Below, in pieces: positions 15,527 to 22,374 of a DNA stretch of 43,642 nucleotides; the stretch's first letter is position 1; each line of letters begins with the position of its first letter. Below the pieces are notes generated by a model. It saw only the letters and a list, made by a program, of their open reading frames with translations. It made no database searches and was not told where the DNA came from. Both the position numbers and the translations under genes were made by a program. Source of the DNA: Alcanivorax sp. UBA4485 (GTDB lineage Bacteria > Pseudomonadota > Gammaproteobacteria > Pseudomonadales > Alcanivoracaceae); NCBI GenBank assembly GCA_002389055.1, contig DGNT01000161.1:1-43642 (forward strand), given 5' to 3'.

Positions 15527-17122
15527 TCAGACGCCAAGAATCTTGTCGGCGGCTTTTTCCGCGATCATCACCGTGGGCGCATTGGTGTTGCCGCCGATCA
15601 GCGTTGGCATGATCGACGCATCCACCACCCTCAGGCCTTCCAACCCGTGCACTTTCAGGTCCGGGTCCACCACCGCCTGGTCGTCGACGCCCATCTTGCA
15701 GGTGCCCACCGGGTGGTAAATGTTGTCGCACTTGTGGCGCAGGAAGGCGCGGATCTGCTCGTCGCTCTGCACATCGGCGCCGGGGGCGAGTTCTTCGCCG
15801 CGCCAGGGTGCCAGCGCGTCCTGGGCCATGATCGCGCGCATTGCCTTGACGCCGCGCACCATGCCTTCCATGTCGTCCGGGTGTTCCAAAAAGCGCGGGT
15901 CGATCAGCGCCGGGCTGCGCGGGTCCGCATCGCGCAGACGAATGGTGCCACGGCTCTTGGGACGCAGAATGCAGACGTGGCCGGAGTAGCCGTGACCCAT
16001 ACTGAACATCCAGTTCAGACCGTGGTTATCGAGTTTGGCGGCGGTCAGGTGCAGCTGCAGGTCCGGGCGTTCTTCCTCTGGCCGCGATTTGATGAAGCCG
16101 CCGGCTTCCGCCACGTTGGAGGTCAGTTGGCCGCTGCGTTTGGTAAAGAAATCCCACACCGCCTTGGCGCCGGTGAAGGGCAGCTCCCAGGAGCCCATGG
16201 TGAAGGTGTCGCGGCGCCGGTTGCGGTGAATCACCAGCACGTCCGGGTGATCCTGAAGGTTGCTGCCGACACCGGGCAGCTCGTGCACCGTGTCGATACC
16301 GTGGCGCTTCAGCTCCTGCGGATCGCCGACCCCGGACAATTGCAGCAACTGCGGCGAATTGATCGCGCCGCCGGACAGAATCACCTCGCCGGCCTCGATG
16401 GTGTGCATGCCGCCCTTATGCTCCACCTCCACGCCGGTGGCGCGTTTACCGTCGAAGCGCACCCGGTGCACCAGGGCGCCGGTCATTACCGTCAGGTTGT
16501 CGCGTTCCAGGGCCGGGTGCAGATAACCGCGTGCCACGCCCCAGCGCTCGCCGTCCTTCTGATTGACCTTGTACATCGACATCCCTTCCTGGGTGTCGTT
16601 GTTGAAGTCATCGGTGGCCGGGTGGCCGGCCTGCACACCGGCGGTCACGAACGCCTCGCTGACCGGGTGGCGGTATTTAAGCTCGGCGATATTGAGGTTG
16701 CCGTTGACGCCGTGGAATGGGCCTTCGCCGCCGGGCTCATAGTGTTCGCAACGCTTGAACAGCGGCAGCACGTCTTTATAGCCCCAGCCCGGGTTGCCGA
16801 GCGATTCCCAGTGGTCGTAATCCCAGGGGTGGCCGCGGGTGTAGCACATGGCGTTCACCGCCGAGGACCCGCCCAGGGTCTTGCCGCGGGGAATATAGAT
16901 TTCACGGTTATTGAGTGCTTTCTGCGGTACCGTGTAATAACGCCAGTTGCGGGCGTTGGAGCGCATCAGCCAGATAATCCCGGCGGGGATGCGAATGAAC
17001 AGGCTGTTGTCCGCGGGGCCCGCTTCCAGCAGACAAACACGGGTATTGGGGTTCTCGGAAAGCCGGTTGGCCAGGACGCAACCGGCGGAGCCGGCGCCCA
17101 CGATCACATAATCAAACTGCAT
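15527..17122 (-). CDS. GMC-family FAD alcohol/choline dehydrogenase (AlkJ/BetA-like)
   Basis: 531 residues, standard for the glucose-methanol-choline oxidoreductases. The FAD-binding motif is DYVIVGAGSAGCVLANRLSE at the N-terminus with LLEAG closing the ADP site; GMC signature 1 is RGKTLGGSSAVNAMCYTRG, signature 2 GAINSPQLLQLSGVG; the catalytic pair is His470 (YHPVGTCKMG) and the Asn of GGNTNAP (about residue 514). BetA oxidises choline to betaine aldehyde; AlkJ oxidises medium-chain alcohols on alkane pathways. No betB, betI or alk genes are adjacent, so the substrate stays open; an alcohol dehydrogenase is at least as likely as choline dehydrogenase. Its start lies only 11 bases from the divergent DUF3047 gene. 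Confidence 0.9.
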   Translation of the reverse strand: MQFDYVIVGAGSAGCVLANRLSENPNTRVCLLEAGPADNSLFIRIPAGIIWLMRSNARNWRYYTVPQKALNNREIYIPRGKTLGGSSAVNAMCYTRGHPWDYDHWESLGNPGWGYKDVLPLFKRCEHYEPGGEGPFHGVNGNLNIAELKYRHPVSEAFVTAGVQAGHPATDDFNNDTQEGMSMYKVNQKDGERWGVARGYLHPALERDNLTVMTGALVHRVRFDGKRATGVEVEHKGGMHTIEAGEVILSGGAINSPQLLQLSGVGDPQELKRHGIDTVHELPGVGSNLQDHPDVLVIHRNRRRDTFTMGSWELPFTGAKAVWDFFTKRSGQLTSNVAEAGGFIKSRPEEERPDLQLHLTAAKLDNHGLNWMFSMGHGYSGHVCILRPKSRGTIRLRDADPRSPALIDPRFLEHPDDMEGMVRGVKAMRAIMAQDALAPWRGEELAPGADVQSDEQIRAFLRHKCDNIYHPVGTCKMGVDDQAVVDPDLKVHGLEGLRVVDASIMPTLIGGNTNAPTVMIAEKAADKILGV

Positions 17123-17133
17123 GCCGCTCGCCT

Positions 17134-17787
17134 ATGTTCAGTGCCTATTTCAACCAGTATATAACCTGTACCGCGCTGCTGTTATTGACCCTTTGTATCC
17201 GCGCCACGGCCAATGCGGAGCCGCCGCCGGACTGGCGGCCCGTGGCCTTCGAGGGCGAAACCCGCTACCAATGGACTGACGACGGCTGCTGGCGGGCCAC
17301 GGCGCGGGCCAGCGCCTCGGGTCTGGCCCGCGAGCAGGTCGTCGATCTGGCCCGCACGCCGTGGCTGAACTGGCGCTGGCGGGCCGCTGAAACGCCGGCC
17401 TGGCCTGTGGCGGACGAGCAGAGCAAGCAGGGCGACGATTTTCAGGCGCGGGTCTATGTGATCAAGAAGGGCTGGGTGCCCTGGCGGACCCGGGCGATCA
17501 ATTACGTTTGGTCGCGCTCGCACCCGCCGGGCAGCCACTGGCCCAACCCCTATGCCGAGCAAGCGGAAATGGTGGTAGTCCAGGGTCCGGGCGGCGCCGG
17601 GCCGTGGCGGGGCTTCAGCCGTGACGTGGCGGCCGATTTCAAGCGCTTCCACGACCTTGAGGTGGAAACCGTGGACGCGGTGGCGATCATGACCGACACC
17701 GACAACACCGGCGTGGCCGCCGAAGCCTGCTATGAACTGCCGTCCTTTTCCGGGCGGCCGCGTCATTCCCGACCATCTCAACGGTAA
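17134..17787 (+). CDS. Exported DUF3047 protein
   Basis: 217 residues with an N-terminal signal peptide (ITCTALLLLTLCIRATANA). The mature part has the DUF3047 pattern: WLNWRWRAAETPAWPVADEQSKQGDDFQARVYVI, INYVWSRSHPPGSHWPNPYAEQAEMVVVQ, and a C-terminal VDAVAIMTDTDNTGVAAEACY. Function unknown in the family; the compact beta-rich fold with tryptophans suggests carbohydrate or ligand binding, but that is a guess. No convincing ribosome-binding site precedes the ATG at 17134, and only 11 bases separate it from the divergent GMC start. Confidence 0.78.
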   Translation: MFSAYFNQYITCTALLLLTLCIRATANAEPPPDWRPVAFEGETRYQWTDDGCWRATARASASGLAREQVVDLARTPWLNWRWRAAETPAWPVADEQSKQGDDFQARVYVIKKGWVPWRTRAINYVWSRSHPPGSHWPNPYAEQAEMVVVQGPGGAGPWRGFSRDVAADFKRFHDLEVETVDAVAIMTDTDNTGVAAEACYELPSFSGRPRHSRPSQR

Positions 17788-17810
17788 TCACGGTTGCGGA
17801 CCCGGATTAA

Positions 17811-17840
17811 GGCTGTTTATTATTCAGGCAGCCCGTTTTC
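17811..17840 (+). terminator. Weak possible terminator after the DUF3047 gene
   Basis: GGCTG (17811-17815) pairs with CAGCC (17829-17833) over 13 bases, followed by GTTTTCTTT. The stem is short. GACCCGG (17798-17804) and CCGGGTC (17866-17872) form a wider inverted pair around it. The rest of the 258-base gap to the HNH gene shows no coding sequence. Confidence 0.3.
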
Positions 17841-18045
17841 TTTACCTGCTTTCTGATTAGCCGGCCCGGGTCGATTAATCAGAGATCAGGACAGTACCCG
17901 CGCCATCCGCCGGCGCGTGCTTTTGAGGCCTGGCGCGGTGCCCGTTTTTCACCGCCGCCCGCCCCTGTCGCAGAATCGTCACGCTTAAAGACTTTCATGA
18001 CTCCGCGGAACGCGGAAGAAAACGTCGGAACAGGCGAAGGTGCCT

Positions 18046-18609
18046 ATGAGTGAGCGTATTTTGCGGTTGGACAAGGCGGGCACGCCGGTGGAATGGCTGG
18101 ATTGGCAGGCCGCCGCGGTGCTCTACGCCCGGGGTCTGGTGACCTGGACCCTGGGCGACGTGATTTACAACCTGCGCGGGGGCATGTGCCGCCTGACCGG
18201 CGACCGCTCACGGCTGTCCCTGCATTCCATTATCGCCTGCGACGGCATCGCCAGCCCGCGCCGTCGCACCCGTCCGCCGCTCACCAACCGCGCCCTGTTC
18301 CGCCGCGACCAGCACCTGTGTCTTTACTGCGGCAAACCCTACCCGGAAGCGCTGCTCACCCGTGACCACATCCGTCCCACCTCGCGGGGCGGCAAGGATA
18401 ACTGGCTCAATGTGGTGGCCGCCTGCCGGCGCTGCAATCAGCACAAAGGCGACCGCCTGCCGGAAGAGATCAACATGGAGCTGCTGGCGCTGCCCTATGT
18501 GCCGAACATGGCGGAATATCTGGCGCTGATTAACAGCCATCGCATCCGCGGCGACCAGATGGCGTTCCTGCGCAGCCAGTTCGGTAAGAACAGCCGGCTA
18601 TTACTCTAA
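18046..18609 (+). CDS. HNH endonuclease family protein
   Basis: 187 residues. The central HNH module has two zinc-binding pairs, CLYCG and CRRCN, around LTRDHIRPTSRGGKDNWLNVVAAC, where the His of RDH is the catalytic general base and the Asn of DNWLN and His of NQHKGDR complete the beta-beta-alpha-metal site. The N-terminal part (ILRLDKAGTPVEWLDWQAAAVLYARGLV) is shared by a small standalone family widespread in Pseudomonas-like genomes with no known phage or restriction partner. No methyltransferase or toxin neighbour is present, so a defence role is not supported here. The ATG at 18046 is preceded by GAAGG; a GTG six bases earlier is also in frame. Confidence 0.85.
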   Translation: MSERILRLDKAGTPVEWLDWQAAAVLYARGLVTWTLGDVIYNLRGGMCRLTGDRSRLSLHSIIACDGIASPRRRTRPPLTNRALFRRDQHLCLYCGKPYPEALLTRDHIRPTSRGGKDNWLNVVAACRRCNQHKGDRLPEEINMELLALPYVPNMAEYLALINSHRIRGDQMAFLRSQFGKNSRLLL

Positions 18610-18614
18610 TGAGG

Positions 18615-18770
18615 GTGAAGTGCGTGAATTTTCTGTGAAGGTCTTTGCTTTGTAAAATAATGCCTCCATAGGCGCCGGTTTTGGTCCCTGAGTGAAGAAC
18701 ATTGCTTGTTTGTTCACGCAGCGACTGGCAACTTACACGTTATAATTATTTTAACGTTCGGGAAGCCACC
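18615..18770 (+). promoter_or_regulatory. Likely pel promoter region with repeated GTGAA motifs
   Basis: TATAAT lies at 18741-18746, in the AT-richest stretch of the region; no good -35 is found 16-18 bases ahead, so an activator may be needed. GTGAA occurs at 18615, 18624, 18635 and 18692, the first and third as GTGAAG exactly 20 bases apart, and TTCAC at 18713-18717 forms an inverted pair with the copy at 18692. I do not see a FleQ-type box. A start near 18753 would put the TTG at 18771 as first codon of pelA. Confidence 0.4.
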
Positions 18771-21533
18771 TTGGCGCGTTTTTCTCTTTTTATCGTTTGC
18801 TTGCTTCTGCCTTTGACGGTGTCCGCCGGACTCCGCTCCGCCGCCTTCTACTATGGCCCGGATATCCCCTGGAATGAGCTGGCTGTATTCGACCTGCCGG
18901 TGGTGGAGGCGGCACAGAGTGACGCGCCGCCCGCGCATTTGGTGGGGGAATTCTATGCTTATGTCAGCCTGGGCGAAGTGCTGCCCTCGAGAGATTACGC
19001 GTCCGGTATCAAGCCGGCGTGGGTTCTGGGCGAAAATCGTGACTGGCAAAGCCGGGTTCTGGATCTGACCAACGAAAATCTCCGCGGTTATTTGGTGGAG
19101 GAGGTGATCGCCCCGTTGTGGGCGCAAGGCTACCGGAAGTTCTTTTTCGACACCCTCGACAGCTATCGTCTGATAGAGGGCACTTCCGGTGATCTGGAAG
19201 CACAGCGTGAAGGTCTGCGGACGCTGATCACTGCTATTGCCGAGGCCTTCCCGGGTGCCCGGTTTATTTTGAACCGTGGTTTTGAGCTTCTGCCTGCCGT
19301 CCATGAACACGTGGACGCGGTCGCGGCGGAGTCGTTGTATCAGCGCTGGGTGCCCGCGGAGAAGCGCTACCAGCCGGTCCCGGAAGAAGATCGAAAGTGG
19401 CTGCTCGACCGGTTCGAGGAAGTTCGTGAGCGCTACAGTCTGCCTACCATAGCCATTGATTATGCGCCGCCGGGCGACCGCGCCGGCGCCCGCGCTTTGG
19501 CCGAGCGTATTAAAGCCCGGGGCGTGATTCCCTGGGTCAGCAACCCGGCTCTGGACATGCTCGGGGTGGGGCAAATCGAGGTGATGCCACGCCGGGTTCT
19601 GGCGGTTCATGGCGAACCGAAAGGCAGCCGCTGGGAGCAGAGTGAGCTGGTGCGCTTTGCCCTGATGCCTATGCAATTCCTGGGGCTGGTCCCGGATATG
19701 CGGGATGTCGGCGATCCGATGCCCGAAGGTACGCTGACTGGCCGGTATGCCGGCATCGTCACCTGGATCAATGAGCCTGATCGGGTGAACGGCCGGTTTC
19801 GAAAATGGCTGGCCGCTCAAGTGGCCAATGGCGTGCCGGTGGTGATCCTCGGACAGATGCCCTTTGACCCCCAGGATCCGATCAGCAAGCCGTTTGGTTT
19901 GCAAGCGCAACCGACGCCCCGGACTCTCCCCCGGGTGGTGGAACAACACCCGGCGATGGGGTTCGAAGCGCCGTTGCCGGCGTTACTGGAAATCGCCGCG
20001 CCGCTGACCCTCGACGTTGGTGAATCCTGGTTGCGGCTTGCCGCCGGCGACCACGAGTATACGCCGGTGGCGGTCACCGATTGGGGGGGCTATGCCCTGG
20101 ATCCGTTCGTGGTGCGCTCCACGTTGCCGACCATTACCAGTGAGGAAACCACCGACCGCTGGATGCTCCAGCCGCTGACCTTTCTGCGCGAGGCGCTCAA
20201 GCTGCCGGCGATGCCGGTGCCCGATGTGACCACGGAAAATGGGCGGCGGTTGTTCTTTGCGCATATGGACGGCGACGGTTTTCCCAATCTCGCGGAAGTG
20301 GAAGGCTATCGCGGCCAGGCTGCCGGCGAGGTGCTGCTGCAGGAGATACTCAAGCGCTACCGGGTACCCACCACCCTTTCGGTGGTCGAAGGCGAGGTGG
20401 CGAAGACCGGGCTCTACCCGAAACGTGCCGACGAGCTGGAAGATATCGCCCAACGCATGTTCGAGTTGCCGCACGTGGAGGCGGCCACGCACACTTATTC
20501 GCATCCGTTTTACTGGTATGAGGCCAGCCAGAAACCGGACGCGATACTCGGCAGTGAGGGCCCCCTGCGACTGAACATCCCCGGTTATAAACTGGATATT
20601 CAGCGCGAACTGGTCGGGTCCGCCGACTACATGGAAGAGCGGCTTTTGCCGCCCGGCAAGGACGTGGAGATGGTGCTGTGGAGCGGTGATACCAAGCCCA
20701 CCGAAGAGGCCCTGGAAATCGCCCGAAAAAACGGCCTGCTGAACATGAATGGCAGCGATACCTTGATTACAGAGAGCGCGCCGAGCTGGACCTTGATCAA
20801 GGGCATCGGCCTGCCCAAGGGCGATGAATACCAGGTTTACGCACCGAATCAGAACGAGAACGTGTACACCGGCAATTGGCGCGGCCCCTTTTATGGTTTC
20901 CAAAGAGTGATCGAAACGTTCCAGCTTACCGGTGAGCCGATTCGCTTTAAGCCGATCAATGTGTACTACCACACCTATATCGCCAGCAAGAACGCCTCCT
21001 TGACCTCGTTGCGCCGGGTCTTTGATTGGGTGCTCTCTCAGCCGGTGCATGCCGTGTTTGCCTCGGAGTATGTCCGCAAGGTATTGGATTTCAACCGGAT
21101 GGTGGTGGCCCGTGACGGCGATGGCTGGCTGATACGGGGCGGGGGTGAGCTGCGCACCTTGCGTGTGCCAGCCGGTGTGGCGCTGCCCGATCTGGCGCGC
21201 AGCGCGGGTATTGCGGGCTACCAAGAAGGCGGCCCCGGGCCTTATGTGCACATGAGCGGCGAAACGGCCCATTGGCGTAGCGGCGATGCTGGTAAAGACA
21301 CCGGGCTTTGGTCGGCCAATGCCCGGCTCACGGCGTTTGAGCGAAACGGAAGCACCCTGCGCTTTTCCCTGCGCGGCTATTTGCCGCTGTCGTTTACCCT
21401 GATGCAACCTGCGGACTGTGTGTTGCGCCAGGGCGAGCAGGTGATCGAACCGGCGCGGCGCGATGGACGTCTTTACCAATACAGGAGCGACCAGCGTGAG
21501 CTCAACGAGCTACGGCTACAGTGTCGACAGTGA
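18771..21533 (+). CDS. pelA: PelA, periplasmic Pel hydrolase/deacetylase
   Basis: 920 residues from the TTG at 18771, with a signal peptide at once (ARFSLFIVCLLLPLTVSAG). Reading from the TTG at 18702 adds 23 residues before it and would cross a TATAAT. The N-terminal glycoside-hydrolase domain has the segments FFFDTLDSY and VDAVAAESLYQRW, with Glu187 as probable catalytic acid. The deacetylase domain carries the NodB-type metal motif: HMDGDGF (Asp500, Asp502) and ATHTYSHP (His574, His578). A C-terminal beta-sandwich region ends in LRLQC. PelA trims and partly de-N-acetylates the GalNAc/GlcNAc-rich Pel polymer in the periplasm and binds the PelB TPRs. Length and motif spacing match P. aeruginosa PelA (~948 residues). 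The end overlaps pelB1 by 38 bases. Confidence 0.95.
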   Translation: MARFSLFIVCLLLPLTVSAGLRSAAFYYGPDIPWNELAVFDLPVVEAAQSDAPPAHLVGEFYAYVSLGEVLPSRDYASGIKPAWVLGENRDWQSRVLDLTNENLRGYLVEEVIAPLWAQGYRKFFFDTLDSYRLIEGTSGDLEAQREGLRTLITAIAEAFPGARFILNRGFELLPAVHEHVDAVAAESLYQRWVPAEKRYQPVPEEDRKWLLDRFEEVRERYSLPTIAIDYAPPGDRAGARALAERIKARGVIPWVSNPALDMLGVGQIEVMPRRVLAVHGEPKGSRWEQSELVRFALMPMQFLGLVPDMRDVGDPMPEGTLTGRYAGIVTWINEPDRVNGRFRKWLAAQVANGVPVVILGQMPFDPQDPISKPFGLQAQPTPRTLPRVVEQHPAMGFEAPLPALLEIAAPLTLDVGESWLRLAAGDHEYTPVAVTDWGGYALDPFVVRSTLPTITSEETTDRWMLQPLTFLREALKLPAMPVPDVTTENGRRLFFAHMDGDGFPNLAEVEGYRGQAAGEVLLQEILKRYRVPTTLSVVEGEVAKTGLYPKRADELEDIAQRMFELPHVEAATHTYSHPFYWYEASQKPDAILGSEGPLRLNIPGYKLDIQRELVGSADYMEERLLPPGKDVEMVLWSGDTKPTEEALEIARKNGLLNMNGSDTLITESAPSWTLIKGIGLPKGDEYQVYAPNQNENVYTGNWRGPFYGFQRVIETFQLTGEPIRFKPINVYYHTYIASKNASLTSLRRVFDWVLSQPVHAVFASEYVRKVLDFNRMVVARDGDGWLIRGGGELRTLRVPAGVALPDLARSAGIAGYQEGGPGPYVHMSGETAHWRSGDAGKDTGLWSANARLTAFERNGSTLRFSLRGYLPLSFTLMQPADCVLRQGEQVIEPARRDGRLYQYRSDQRELNELRLQCRQ

Positions 21534-22374
21534 ACGCCGCCGGGTCATCGGGCTGACCGAACTGGCCGCGCTTGTCGTTCTGGTGGCGGTGGTGTGCTGG
21601 CTGGTGTTCCCCCGCGATCTCTCCGACACCCTGCGGAATGCGGACCTGGACGCGGTCACTTTGTCCTATTCCACGGCCTGGCTGAAAGCGAAACCTGATG
21701 ATCATGAGCTGCGCCTGGTTCTGGCTCGCGACTTGATTGAGTTGGGGCGCTTTGCGGAAGCCGACAAGCAATTGAATTATGTTGCCGCGAAGACGGCCCG
21801 GCCATCGCTGCTGGATGAGGTGCAATGGCTGCAAGCGCGTTTGCCGTTCGTGGCGTTGATGGCTATGGCACCGGCTGAGCGCGGTGGTAGCGCGTTGAGT
21901 GCCCGCGCCAGAGTGGCGTTTGCGAAGGTGCGGCCGGAACGGCTGGAGACGGCACAGTTGCAGCGGTACGCCGAGATGGCTCTGATTATGGGCAATCTGG
22001 ACCTGGCGGTGAGTGCCTATCATTTGCTCGCGGTTCAGGCACCGCCGGCATGGCAATGGCATCGCAAGGCCGGCGACGCGCTGTTGGCCCGGGGCCGGTA
22101 CGCTCGAGCCTCCGAGGAATACATCCTGGCGATGCGAGCGCAGCAAGACGGAGCCGGGCGCGCTGACTTTTTGAAAGCGGTAAGTACCCTTCAGGCGGGC
22201 GGATTATCCGGCCAGGCTTTGGGTGTGGCCGCTCGTTGGGAAGGTGCGTTTTTGAACGACTCGGAGGTACTTTATCGCCTTATGAGCCTGGCGCGTGCCG
22301 CTGGAGATGGTGTGCGGGCACAACACTATGCGGTGCTGTTGTTGCGCCTCCGGAAAGACGAGGTGCGCCAGTGA
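21496..22374 (+). CDS. pelB: PelB N-terminal part: membrane-anchored TPR protein
   Basis: 292 residues from the GTG at 21496, eight bases after AGGAG and within the 3' end of pelA (an ATG at 21463 has no site). Residues 18-38 are one membrane helix (LTELAALVVLVAVVCWLVFP) after an Arg-rich cytoplasmic tip; the rest is TPR-like (LSYSTAWLKAKPDDHELRLVLARDLIELGRFAEADKQL, RYAEMALIMGNLDLAVSAYHLL). In P. aeruginosa the same features are the start of one ~1190-residue PelB that runs from inner membrane to outer-membrane barrel. Here the frame stops at 22374 in a GTGA overlap with the gene for the remaining part. Confidence 0.88.
   Translation: MSSTSYGYSVDSERRRVIGLTELAALVVLVAVVCWLVFPRDLSDTLRNADLDAVTLSYSTAWLKAKPDDHELRLVLARDLIELGRFAEADKQLNYVAAKTARPSLLDEVQWLQARLPFVALMAMAPAERGGSALSARARVAFAKVRPERLETAQLQRYAEMALIMGNLDLAVSAYHLLAVQAPPAWQWHRKAGDALLARGRYARASEEYILAMRAQQDGAGRADFLKAVSTLQAGGLSGQALGVAARWEGAFLNDSEVLYRLMSLARAAGDGVRAQHYAVLLLRLRKDEVRQ

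Noticed and set aside
18046..18609. HNH gene as part of a restriction or defence system
   Set aside because: No methyltransferase, ATPase or toxin gene adjoins it; neighbours are a DUF3047 gene and the pel operon.
18600..18770. FleQ box or sigma54 promoter in front of pelA
   Set aside because: No GTCA-TAAA-TTGAC-like site and no GG-N10-GC element with the right spacing.
18702..18770. pelA start at TTG 18702
   Set aside because: It adds 23 non-secretory residues before the signal peptide and would include the TATAAT at 18741.
22236..22374. Programmed -1 frameshift joining the two pelB frames
   Set aside because: The frames do overlap from 22236 to 22374 in the right register, but I see no slippery heptamer; a ribosome-binding site, GTG and signal peptide at the junction favour separate initiation.
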